Of a stretch of 64,000 nt of DNA, positions 44,575-51,838 are shown piece by piece (within the stretch, counting starts at the first letter, position 1; every line of letters starts with the position of its first letter). Source of the DNA: JBFMFB01 sp040752115 (lineage in GTDB: Bacteria > Pseudomonadota > Gammaproteobacteria > Burkholderiales > Sulfuricellaceae); assembly GCA_040752115.1 (NCBI GenBank), contig JBFMFB010000007.1, positions 15,807 through 79,806 on the forward strand, written 5' to 3'. The notes below the pieces were generated by a model. That model was not told where the DNA came from. It did no database searches and saw only the letters and a list, made by a program, of their open reading frames with translations. A program made the translations under genes and the position numbers.

Positions 44575-46050
44575 ATGACCGAACAAGAATTCAACCGGCT
44601 GGCGGAACAAGGCTACAACCGCATTCCGCTCACGCTGGAAACGCTGGCGGACCTCGACACGCCGCTTTCCCTTTACCTCAAGCTCGCCAACCGGCCGTAT
44701 TCCTATCTTCTGGAATCGGTGGTCGGCGGCGAGCGCTTCGGCCGCTATTCTTTCATCGGCCTGCCGGCCCGGACCCGCCTGACGGTGCGCGGCAACACCG
44801 TCACCGTGGAACGCGACGGCGCGGTGACAGAACAGCTCGAAACCGCCGACCCGCTGCGCTTCGTGCAGGATTTCCATGCGCGCTTCAAGGTGCCGGCGCG
44901 CCCCGGTCAGCCGCGCTTTTCCGGCGGACTGGCGGGCTACTTCGGCTACGACACCATCCGCTACATCGAGCCGCGGCTGGCCAAATTTGACAAGCCCGAT
45001 GCGCTCGGCACGCCGGACATCCTGCTGCTGCTGTCGGAAGAAGTGGCGGTGGTGGACAATCTGTCCGGCAAGATCTATCTGATCGTCTACGCCGATCCGG
45101 GCGAAGCGGGCGCTTATGACAGGGGCCGGGCGCGCCTGCAGGAACTGCGCAAGCAGCTGCGACAGCCGACCGCCATCCCCGCATCCGGCCCCGCCACGCC
45201 GGCCCAGGCGGTCTCCGAATTCGGCGAGGAAGCCTTCAAGCGGGCGGTGGAACGCGCCAAGCAGTACATCTTCGACGGCGACATCATGCAGGTGGTGCTG
45301 GCCCAGCGCATGCGCCAGCCCTTCGACGCTTCGCCGCTGGCGCTGTACCGTGCCCTGCGCGGCCTCAACCCCTCGCCCTACATGTTCTATTACGACATGG
45401 GCGACCACCATGTGGTCGGCGCCTCGCCGGAAATCCTGGTGCGGCTGGAAGGCGAAACCGTGACCGTGCGCCCGATCGCCGGCACCCGCCCGCGCGGCAA
45501 GACCCGGGAGGAGGATGTTGCATTGGCGCAGGATCTGCTGGCCGACCCCAAGGAGCTGGCCGAACACCTGATGCTGGTCGACCTCGGCCGCAACGATGCC
45601 GGACGCGTGGCGCAGACCGGCTCGGTCAGGGTCACCGAGGAAATGGTGATCGAGCGTTATTCGCACGTCATGCACATCGTCTCCAACGTCGAAGGCAAGC
45701 TCAAACCGGGCCTCAACGCCATGGACGTGCTGCGCGCCACCTTCCCCGCCGGCACCGTCTCCGGCGCGCCCAAGGTGCGGGCGATGGAAATCATCGACGA
45801 ACTGGAGCCGTCGAAGCGCGGCATCTATGCCGGTGCGGTCGGCTACCTGAGCTTCAATGGCGACATGGATCTGGCGATCGCGCTGCGCACCGCGGTGGTC
45901 AAGGACAAGACCCTGTTCGTCCAGGCCGGCGCCGGCATTGTCGCCGATTCCGTGCCGCAGAGCGAATGGATCGAAACCCAGAACAAGGCCCGCGCCGTGC
46001 TGCGTGCGGCGGAAATGGCCGCAGCCGGGCTTGATGGCGGGGAGAGCTGA
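44575..46050 (+). CDS. trpE: Anthranilate synthase component I TrpE
   Basis: This 491-residue chorismate-utilising subunit starts tryptophan synthesis. The ATG at 44575 (MTEQEFNRLAEQGYNRIPL) is preferred over the GTG at 44563, which lies inside the repeat arm. The N-terminal domain has the feedback-site region SYLLESVVGGERFGRYSF, where tryptophan normally binds. The catalytic domain has the C-terminal blocks GDIMQVVLAQRM, RPIAGTRPRGKTREED, MLVDLGRNDAGRVAQ and AGTVSGAPKVRAMEIIDELE. trpG follows after 2 bp. No trp attenuator-like leader peptide is seen upstream. Confidence 0.97.
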   Translation: MTEQEFNRLAEQGYNRIPLTLETLADLDTPLSLYLKLANRPYSYLLESVVGGERFGRYSFIGLPARTRLTVRGNTVTVERDGAVTEQLETADPLRFVQDFHARFKVPARPGQPRFSGGLAGYFGYDTIRYIEPRLAKFDKPDALGTPDILLLLSEEVAVVDNLSGKIYLIVYADPGEAGAYDRGRARLQELRKQLRQPTAIPASGPATPAQAVSEFGEEAFKRAVERAKQYIFDGDIMQVVLAQRMRQPFDASPLALYRALRGLNPSPYMFYYDMGDHHVVGASPEILVRLEGETVTVRPIAGTRPRGKTREEDVALAQDLLADPKELAEHLMLVDLGRNDAGRVAQTGSVRVTEEMVIERYSHVMHIVSNVEGKLKPGLNAMDVLRATFPAGTVSGAPKVRAMEIIDELEPSKRGIYAGAVGYLSFNGDMDLAIALRTAVVKDKTLFVQAGAGIVADSVPQSEWIETQNKARAVLRAAEMAAAGLDGGES

Positions 46051-46052
46051 AC

Positions 46053-46622
46053 ATGCTGCTGATGATCGACAATTACGACTCTTTTACCTACAACCTGGTG
46101 CAATATTTCGGCGAGCTGGGTGAGGAGGTGAAGGTCTTCCGCAACGACGAAATCACGCTGGTCGAAATCGCGGCGCTCAAGCCCGACCATCTGGTGATTT
46201 CGCCCGGCCCCTGTACGCCCAACGAGGCGGGCATTTCGGTGCCGGCAATCAAGCGTTTTGCCGGCCAGATTCCGATCCTGGGCGTCTGTCTCGGTCACCA
46301 GAGCATCGGCCAGGCCTTCGGCGGAAAAATCGTCCACGCCAGGCAATTGATGCATGGCAAGACTTCGCAGATTCACCACAAGGACATCGGCGTGTTCCGC
46401 GGCCTGCCCAACCCCTTCCGCGCCACGCGCTACCACTCGCTGGTGATCGAGCGCGACAGCCTGCCGGAATGCCTGGAAATCACCGCCTGGACCGAGGACG
46501 GCGAGATCATGGGAGTGCGCCACAAGACCCTGGCGGTGGAAGGCGTGCAGTTCCATCCCGAATCCATCCTGACCGAGCATGGGCATGCGATGCTGGCGAA
46601 TTTCCTGAAGCGGGAAAAATAG
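46053..46622 (+). CDS. trpG: Anthranilate synthase component II TrpG (glutamine amidotransferase)
   Basis: This 189-residue class I glutamine amidotransferase supplies ammonia to TrpE; some homologues also serve folate synthesis (PabA). Motifs are MIDNYDSFTYNLVQYFGE, the oxyanion region ISPGPCTPNEAG, the nucleophile cysteine in ILGVCLGHQSIGQAFGG, and the His/Glu of the triad in VQFHPESILTEHG. The DUF559 cassette follows 11 bp later, separating it from trpD. Confidence 0.97.
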   Translation: MLLMIDNYDSFTYNLVQYFGELGEEVKVFRNDEITLVEIAALKPDHLVISPGPCTPNEAGISVPAIKRFAGQIPILGVCLGHQSIGQAFGGKIVHARQLMHGKTSQIHHKDIGVFRGLPNPFRATRYHSLVIERDSLPECLEITAWTEDGEIMGVRHKTLAVEGVQFHPESILTEHGHAMLANFLKREK

Positions 46623-46633
46623 CTACAAATACC

Positions 46634-46671
46634 CCCTCCCCCTCGATGGGGGAGGGCTGGGGAGAGGGTGG
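46634..46671. repeat. Left terminal hairpin repeat of the DUF559 cassette
   Basis: A 9-bp perfect stem (46634-46642 with 46648-46656) and loop TCGAT are followed by CTGGGGAGAGGGTGG. The purine-rich end lies directly before the DUF559 ATG and serves as its ribosome-binding site. This resembles the palindromic 'CCCTCTCCC...' repeats scattered through many proteobacterial genomes. Confidence 0.85.
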
Positions 46672-46673
46672 AA

Positions 46674-47060
46674 ATGCCAGGAAATTTGACGCCCGTTGCG
46701 AAATTCCTGAGGAAAAATTCTACCGATGCCGAACGTGCATTGTGGAGGCATTTGCAGGCAAGGCGGCTTGCAGGCCACAAGTTCAGACGGCAGCAGCCGA
46801 TTGGCAGATTTGTTGTGGATTTTGTTTGCCTGGAACACAGGTTGATTATCGAGCTGGACGGCGGGCAGCACGCCGACAGCGAAGCTGATGCGCGTCGCGA
46901 CAAGTGGCTGAACGAACAAGGTTTCCAAATTTTGCGATTCTGGAATAACGAATTATTGACCAATCTCGAGGGGGTGCTGACGCGCATTCAAGCGGCCCTG
47001 CCACCCTCTCCCCTGCCCTCCCCCGTGAAGGGGGAGGGAGTTTCGGGAGGAACGCCATGA
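46674..47060 (+). CDS. DUF559 protein (Vsr/PD-(D/E)XK-like endonuclease fold)
   Basis: This 128-residue protein belongs to DUF559, related to very-short-patch-repair-type endonucleases. The start chosen is ATG at 46674. Recognisable parts are RKNSTDAERALWRHLQARRL (helical start), HKFRRQQPIGRFVVDFVC with the first acidic residue, LIIELDGGQHADSE with the E-x-D-G-x-x-H core, DARRDKWLNEQGFQILRFWN, and LEGVLTRIQAAL. The last 19 residues (PPSPLPSPVKGEGVSGGTP) are encoded mostly by the right-hand repeat and look like read-through. Its TGA overlaps the trpD ATG (ATGA), so it is translated as part of the trp operon. A nuclease role is inferred from fold; the substrate is unknown. Confidence 0.85.
   Translation: MPGNLTPVAKFLRKNSTDAERALWRHLQARRLAGHKFRRQQPIGRFVVDFVCLEHRLIIELDGGQHADSEADARRDKWLNEQGFQILRFWNNELLTNLEGVLTRIQAALPPSPLPSPVKGEGVSGGTP
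47001..47038. repeat. Right terminal hairpin repeat of the DUF559 cassette
   Basis: An inverted copy of 46634-46671. The 9-bp perfect stem pairs 47016-47024 with 47030-47038 around GTGAA and is preceded by CCACCCTCTCCCCTG. It is translated as the Pro/Ser-rich tail of the DUF559 protein and ends 18 bp before the trpD start. Confidence 0.85.
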
Positions 47061-48079
47061 CGCCGCAGCAAGCACTGACCGCGCTGATCGAGAAGCGCGA
47101 TCTTTCCCGCGAAGAAATGCTCTCGATCATGCGACAAATCATGGGCGGCGAGCTGACGCCGGTGCAGATCGCGGGCATTCTGATCGCCTTGCGCTGCAAG
47201 GGCGAGACGGTGACCGAAATCGCCGCGGCGGCCGAGGTGATGCGCGAGCTTTCGGCCAAGGTGCCGGTGGCCGAGGATGTCCATCTGGTGGACACCTGCG
47301 GCACCGGCGGCGATGGGGCGCACACCTTCAACATTTCTACCGCCAGCGCGTTGGTCGCGGCGGCGGCGGGCGCCAAGGTGGCCAAGCACGGCGGGCGCTC
47401 GGTTTCGTCCACCTGCGGTTCGGCCGACATACTGGAGGCGCTGGGGGTCAACGTCAATCTCTCGCCGGATCAGGTAGCGAAAGCCATCCGCGAGATCGGC
47501 GTCGGTTTCATGTTCGCACCCAACTACCACAGCGCAATGAAGTACGCCGCACCGGTGCGGCGCGAGCTGGGCGTGCGCACCCTGTTCAACCTGCTGGGGC
47601 CGCTTACCAATCCGGCGGGGGCGAAAAACCAGGTGATGGGCGTGTTCGACAGGAAGCTCGCGCTTCCTTTGGCGCATGCCTTGCGCGAACTCGGGGCCAA
47701 GCATGTGATGGTGGTGCACGGTGCGGACGGCATGGACGAGATTTCCGTCACCACCGAAACCCATGTCGCCGAACTGAAAGACGGCGGCATCGCGGAATAT
47801 GCAGTCGATCCGGAAGCTTTCTGCATGCCGCGCGGCTCCGTCGATGAGCTCAAGGCGCACGACCGCGAGGAAGCCAAATCCAAGCTGCTGCAAGTGCTGG
47901 ACAACCGTCCGGGCGCGGCGCGCGATATCGTCGCGCTCAATGCCGGCGCGGCGATCTACGTCGCGGGTTTGGCCGAAACGCTGGAAAAAGGCGTGCACAA
48001 GGCTCAAGCCACAATCGCCAGCGGCGCGGCCAAGGCCAAGCTGGAACAGCTGATCGAATTTTCGCGGCGGTTCGCCTGA
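47057..48079 (+). CDS. trpD: Anthranilate phosphoribosyltransferase TrpD
   Basis: This 340-residue enzyme joins anthranilate to PRPP in tryptophan synthesis. Motifs include the PRPP-binding DTCGTGGDGAHTFNISTASA, KHGGRSVSSTCGSADILEALG, FMFAPNYHSAMKYAAPVRRELG and RTLFNLLGPLTNPAGA. GGGAGGAA precedes the ATG. It overlaps DUF559 by 4 bp and trpC by one base, so translation is coupled on both sides. Confidence 0.97.
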   Translation: MTPQQALTALIEKRDLSREEMLSIMRQIMGGELTPVQIAGILIALRCKGETVTEIAAAAEVMRELSAKVPVAEDVHLVDTCGTGGDGAHTFNISTASALVAAAAGAKVAKHGGRSVSSTCGSADILEALGVNVNLSPDQVAKAIREIGVGFMFAPNYHSAMKYAAPVRRELGVRTLFNLLGPLTNPAGAKNQVMGVFDRKLALPLAHALRELGAKHVMVVHGADGMDEISVTTETHVAELKDGGIAEYAVDPEAFCMPRGSVDELKAHDREEAKSKLLQVLDNRPGAARDIVALNAGAAIYVAGLAETLEKGVHKAQATIASGAAKAKLEQLIEFSRRFA

Positions 48080-48867
48080 TGTCCGATGTCCTGAAAAAAA
48101 TCCTCGCGGTCAAGGCCGAGGAAATCGAAGCCGGTCAGGCAAAAAAACCGCTTGCTGCCATCCGGGCGGAAGCTGAATCGATGCCGGCGGCAAGGGATTT
48201 CGTCGGTGCCCTCCGCGCCAGGATCGCGGCAGGTAAGCCGGCGGTGATCGCCGAAATCAAGAAAGCCAGTCCGAGCAAGGGAGTGATCCGGGAAAACTTC
48301 GACCCTGCCGCCATTGCGCGAAGCTATGCCAGCCACGGTGCGGCCTGCCTGTCGGTGCTGACCGATGTGCAATTTTTCCAGGGCAGCCCGGAATATCTCG
48401 GACAGGCGCGCGCGGCCTGCGGATTGCCGGTGCTGCGCAAGGATTTCATGATCGACCCTTACCAAGTATACGAGGCTCGGGCGATGGGGGCGGACTGCAT
48501 CCTGCTGATCGTAGCGGCGCTGAGTCTGGCGCAAATGCAGGCGCTGGAAAAACTGGCGCATGAACTGGGTATGGCAGTGCTGGTGGAAGTGCATGACGCC
48601 GAGGAGCTGGATTTGGCGCTGCGGCTCGAAACGCCGCTTATCGGCATCAACAACCGCAATCTGCGCACCTTCGAAGTCACGCTGCAAACCACGCTCGACT
48701 TGCTGCCGCGCATTCCCGCCGGCCGCATCGTGGTGACCGAAAGCGGCATCCTGAAGGCGGACGATGTGGCGCTGATGCGCCGTCATGAGGTGAATGCCTT
48801 TCTGGTGGGCGAGGCGTTCATGCGGGCGGAGGACCCCGGCATGGAGCTGGCGCGGCTGTTCGGCTAG
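48079..48867 (+). CDS. trpC: Indole-3-glycerol phosphate synthase TrpC
   Basis: This 262-residue TIM barrel makes indole-3-glycerol phosphate. It is a stand-alone TrpC, not fused to TrpF. Motifs are VIAEIKKASPSKGVIRE with the catalytic lysine, YASHGAACLSVLTD, LRKDFMIDPYQVYEARAMGAD, IGINNRNLRTFEV and VVTESGILKADDV. trpA, trpB and trpF are not in this window. It converges on mtgA. Confidence 0.97.
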   Translation: MSDVLKKILAVKAEEIEAGQAKKPLAAIRAEAESMPAARDFVGALRARIAAGKPAVIAEIKKASPSKGVIRENFDPAAIARSYASHGAACLSVLTDVQFFQGSPEYLGQARAACGLPVLRKDFMIDPYQVYEARAMGADCILLIVAALSLAQMQALEKLAHELGMAVLVEVHDAEELDLALRLETPLIGINNRNLRTFEVTLQTTLDLLPRIPAGRIVVTESGILKADDVALMRRHEVNAFLVGEAFMRAEDPGMELARLFG

Positions 48868-48877
48868 CCGGCTAAAA

Positions 48878-49576
48878 TCAAGGCACCTGGGCCTGGCTCA
48901 TGCGCGCCAGGATGATCCCAGTCTTGCGGGCCAGCCCGCGGGCGTTGCGGTGGGTGTCGTAGTAGCGCGGGTTGGGCACCATTGCCGCGAGCTTCGCCGC
49001 CTGCTCGGGAGACAAGTTTGCGGCGCTGGTTTTGTAGTAATGGCGCGCGGCAGCTTCTGCGCCGAATACGCCGTTGCCCCACTCGATGACGTTGAGATAG
49101 ATTTCGAAGATCCGCCGCTTGCTCATCATCTGCTCCAGCATCAGGGTGATCACCGCTTCCTCAGCCTTGCGCCACGGCGTGCGTTTGGTCGAGAGGAATA
49201 GGTTTTTGGCGAGCTGCTGGCTGATGGTGGAGCCGCCTGCGACGACCTTGCCCTTTTTCAGATTCTTCTCGTAGGCTTTCTGGATGCCTTCCCAGTCGAA
49301 CCCTTCGTGGTCGACGAATTTGGCGTCCTCCGCGGCGATCAGCGCGCGTTTCAGGTTCATCGAGATGCGGTTGTAGGGCACCCATTTGTGCTTCAGCTCC
49401 GCATCCGGGTCTTTTTCCAGCATGGCGGCGAGCCGGTCTTCCATGAACGCGCTGGTGGAAGGATTGTGGTCCACCCACCACCAAACGTGGCCGAAAATCC
49501 ACACCTGGTACAGCACGACGACCGCGAGCAGGACGGCGACGCCGCGCCAAAGCCAGCGCCACAGGGTTTTCAGCAT
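48878..49576 (-). CDS. mtgA: Monofunctional peptidoglycan glycosyltransferase MtgA
   Basis: This 232-residue GT51 enzyme, starting at the ATG at 49576, polymerises glycan strands without a transpeptidase domain. An N-terminal helix (LWRGVAVLLAVVVLYQVWIFG) anchors it in the inner membrane. The GT51 motifs are ALIAAEDAKFVDHEGFDW, GGSTISQQLAKNLFLS, the RKAEEAVITLMLEQMMSKRRIFEIYLN block and VIEWGNGVFGAEAAARHYY. It overlaps the end of aroE by 7 bp, so the two are coupled. Confidence 0.96.
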   Translation of the reverse strand: MLKTLWRWLWRGVAVLLAVVVLYQVWIFGHVWWWVDHNPSTSAFMEDRLAAMLEKDPDAELKHKWVPYNRISMNLKRALIAAEDAKFVDHEGFDWEGIQKAYEKNLKKGKVVAGGSTISQQLAKNLFLSTKRTPWRKAEEAVITLMLEQMMSKRRIFEIYLNVIEWGNGVFGAEAAARHYYKTSAANLSPEQAAKLAAMVPNPRYYDTHRNARGLARKTGIILARMSQAQVP

Positions 49577-50385
49577 GGCTTCAGCAGGGCGATGACAGGG
49601 TGGGTCAGGGGGCGGACGCCGCGCCACAGGTAAAACGATTCGGCTGCCTGCTCGACCAGCATGCCCAGGCCGTCGGCGAGCCGGCCCGCGCCGTGCGCCT
49701 GGGCAAACTGCAGGAAGGGCGTCAGCCCCTTGCCGTACATCATGTCGTAGGCGAGCGATCCGGGTGCGAATATGCCTTCAGGCAAGGGAGGGAGTTCGCC
49801 GTGCAGGCTGCTGGCAGTGGCGTTGACGACCAGATCGAACTGCCGTCCTGCGAGCTCCGGATAGCCGCTGGCTTCGATCGGGCCGCGTCCCGCGAAATGC
49901 TCCTGGAGTTCGCGCGCCTTGCCCACGGTGCGGTTGGCGATGACCAGTTGCGCCGGCGCCTGCTCGAGCAAAGGCAGAATCACGCCGCGGGCGGCGCCGC
50001 CCGCACCCATGAGCAGGACGCGTTTCCCGGCAATGATGAAGCCGATGTTTTGCGTGACGTCGCGCGCCAGCCCCACGCCGTCGGTGTTGTCGCCGAGGAT
50101 TTCCTCGCCTTCGAACCGGAGGGTGTTTGCCGCCTCGGCCGCCTCGGCGCGCGCCGTGAGACGGGTGGCGAATTTCCAGGCTTGCTGCTTGAACGGGACC
50201 GTCACGTTCAGTCCCTTGCCGCCTTCGGCCTGAAACTTCCTCACCGTTTCGACGAAGCCGTCGAGCGGCGCGAGAAGGGCGGAATAGCTCAGGTCCTGGC
50301 CGGTCTGGCGGGCGAATTCTGCGTGGATCAGGGGCGATTTGCTGTGCGCGACAGGGTTGCCGATGACGGCGTAACGATCGGTCAT
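49570..50385 (-). CDS. aroE: Shikimate dehydrogenase AroE
   Basis: This 271-residue NADPH-dependent enzyme reduces 3-dehydroshikimate. The start is the ATG at 50385 (MTDRYAVIGNPVAHSKSPLIH); an upstream TTG at 50397 is also in frame. The shikimate-binding NPVAHSKSPLIH, the catalytic lysine in NVTVPFKQQAW, NTDGVGLARDV and the nucleotide-binding GAGGAARGVILPL with the NRT motif (VIANRTVGKA) are present. The C-terminus MLVEQAAESFYLWRGV is typical. It forms an aroE-mtgA pair. Confidence 0.96.
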   Translation of the reverse strand: MTDRYAVIGNPVAHSKSPLIHAEFARQTGQDLSYSALLAPLDGFVETVRKFQAEGGKGLNVTVPFKQQAWKFATRLTARAEAAEAANTLRFEGEEILGDNTDGVGLARDVTQNIGFIIAGKRVLLMGAGGAARGVILPLLEQAPAQLVIANRTVGKARELQEHFAGRGPIEASGYPELAGRQFDLVVNATASSLHGELPPLPEGIFAPGSLAYDMMYGKGLTPFLQFAQAHGAGRLADGLGMLVEQAAESFYLWRGVRPLTHPVIALLKPC

Positions 50386-50498
50386 GGTGATGGTCAAAGT
50401 AAGCCCGGAGGGCGCATTTTAGCGCAATGCGGCGCATCCGGCACCTCTCCTTGCCCTCGTGCAGGCTTTGACGTATAAACCGTAATTTTTTGCAGTTG

Positions 50499-51674
50499 AT
50501 GAGCGAATTGAACGAAAACGCGAACGCCGGTTTCGGGCCGGAAAATTCCGAACGCTACCGCGCTGCGCAGAAAGTAACCTGGGTCAGCGTGGCGGCCAAC
50601 GTGGTTTTGACCGTGTTGCAGATCGTCGTGGGTTTTTTCGGAAAATCCCAGGCGCTGATCGCGGACGGGCTCCACTCCCTTTCCGACCTGCTGGCGGATT
50701 TTCTGGTGCTGTTTGCCAATCGCCACGGCAGCCGTTCGGCAGACGCGGAGCATCCCTACGGCCACGGGCGGATCGAAACGGCAACGACGCTGATCCTGGG
50801 GGCGATGCTGGTAGGGCTGGGCATCGCGCTGCTGTGGGGGGCGGGGATGCGGTTGCAGGCGCCGCAGGCAATCCAGACGGTCCATCCTGCCACCTTGTGG
50901 ATCGCGATCCTGACGCTCGCCGCCAAGGAAGGGCTGTTCCGCTATATGCTGCGCGAAGCCAAGCGTCTGCGCTCGCAGATGCTGATCGCCAATGCCTGGC
51001 ACTCCCGTTCCGATGCGGCGTCCTCCCTGGTGGTGGCGCTCGGCATCGCGGGAAACCTGGCCGGGTTCGCATTCCTCGATCTGGTTGCGGCGGTGCTGGT
51101 CGCATTCATGATCGCGCACATGGGCTGGAAGCTGGGGTTCGACGCGCTCCAGGAACTGGTGGACACCGCGTTGGACGAAAAAGAGGTGGCCGCCATTCGC
51201 GCCACGCTGCTGGAAACGCCCGGCGTGCGCGGACTGCATGAGCTGCGCACGCGCAAGATGGCCAACCAGGCTCTGGTCGATGCGCACGTGCTGGTGGATC
51301 CGCGGATTAGTGTGTCGGAGGGCCACCACATCGCCGAGCGGGCGCGCAACCGGCTGCTGGAGCGGCATGAGGTGCTGGATGTGATGGTGCACGTTGATCC
51401 GGAAGACGATGCCGTGGCCAAGCCGAATGCCCATCTGCCGGGGCGCCAGCAACTGCTGCAGCATCTGGAGCAGCGGCTGGGAATGAGTCTGGCGGCGGCC
51501 GAAAAAATCACTCTTCACTATCTCGACGGCAAGGCGGAGGCCGAGATTTTTCTCCCTGCGGAATTTTTTTCTGATCACCAGCGCGTTCATGCGCTGAAAA
51601 TCGGGATTGCCGAGATTGTGCGCGCCGACGAGTATTTTCGTTCGATCCATCTCCATCGGCTAGGTGCACCGTGA
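50499..51674 (+). CDS. Cation diffusion facilitator metal transporter (FieF/ZitB family)
   Basis: This 391-residue inner-membrane exporter of divalent metals (Zn, Fe or Co) exchanges metal for protons. The ATG at 50499 is used. Helix motifs with the transport-site residues are LIADGLHSLSDLLADFLVLF (about residues 50-69) and ANAWHSRSDAASSLVVALG (about 160-180). The HPYGHGRIET loop is also diagnostic. The cytoplasmic C-terminal domain (about 215-300) is followed by an extra 90 or so residues not found in FieF, with HYLDGKAEAEIFLP. Metal specificity cannot be told from sequence. Its last codons overlap an NtrC-type site serving glnA. Confidence 0.93.
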   Translation: MSELNENANAGFGPENSERYRAAQKVTWVSVAANVVLTVLQIVVGFFGKSQALIADGLHSLSDLLADFLVLFANRHGSRSADAEHPYGHGRIETATTLILGAMLVGLGIALLWGAGMRLQAPQAIQTVHPATLWIAILTLAAKEGLFRYMLREAKRLRSQMLIANAWHSRSDAASSLVVALGIAGNLAGFAFLDLVAAVLVAFMIAHMGWKLGFDALQELVDTALDEKEVAAIRATLLETPGVRGLHELRTRKMANQALVDAHVLVDPRISVSEGHHIAERARNRLLERHEVLDVMVHVDPEDDAVAKPNAHLPGRQQLLQHLEQRLGMSLAAAEKITLHYLDGKAEAEIFLPAEFFSDHQRVHALKIGIAEIVRADEYFRSIHLHRLGAP

Positions 51675-51681
51675 CGGTGCG
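51665..51681 (+). promoter_or_regulatory. NtrC-type enhancer site 1 upstream of glnA
   Basis: TGCACCGTGACGGTGCG matches the NtrC consensus TGCACY-N5-GGTGCR. Its centre is about 127 bp before the predicted glnA transcription start. Confidence 0.75.
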
Positions 51682-51695
51682 CCGAAGGGTGGTGG

Positions 51696-51712
51696 TGCAT
51701 TGCGATGGTGCG
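51696..51712 (+). promoter_or_regulatory. NtrC-type enhancer site 2 upstream of glnA
   Basis: TGCATTGCGATGGTGCG matches the same pattern with one change. It is centred 31 bp (three helical turns) from site 1, the same phasing as the two strong sites of E. coli glnA. Confidence 0.7.
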
Positions 51713-51773
51713 GATATTTTTTTGGCCCGAAGCTAAGCGGTTATGGCAAAATGAAAGTTTTTCGTTTCCGGGT

Positions 51774-51789
51774 TGGTACGGTTTGTGCT
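51774..51789 (+). promoter_or_regulatory. Sigma-54 promoter of glnA
   Basis: TGGTACGGTTTGTGCT carries the invariant GG (51775-51776) and GC (51787-51788) separated by 10 bases, as in the -24/-12 elements of RpoN promoters. Transcription would start near 51800, about 39 bp before the glnA ATG. Confidence 0.8.
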
Positions 51790-51838
51790 TATAAGATTGG
51801 CTTTGAATTTTACTCACATTGCATTTTAGGAGAAGAAA

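Larger units (their letters stand above)
46634..47038. mobile_element. Candidate DUF559 cassette bounded by 38-bp hairpin inverted repeats
   Basis: A 405-bp unit inserted between trpG and trpD. Its ends (46634-46671 and 47001-47038) are inverted copies matching at 34 of 38 positions, and each end is itself a hairpin (CCCTCCCCC pairing with GGGGGAGGG around a 5-base loop). The inside is almost exactly one DUF559 gene. No target-site duplication is evident. That it moves is inference from structure and from the interruption of trpEG-trpDC. Confidence 0.5.
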
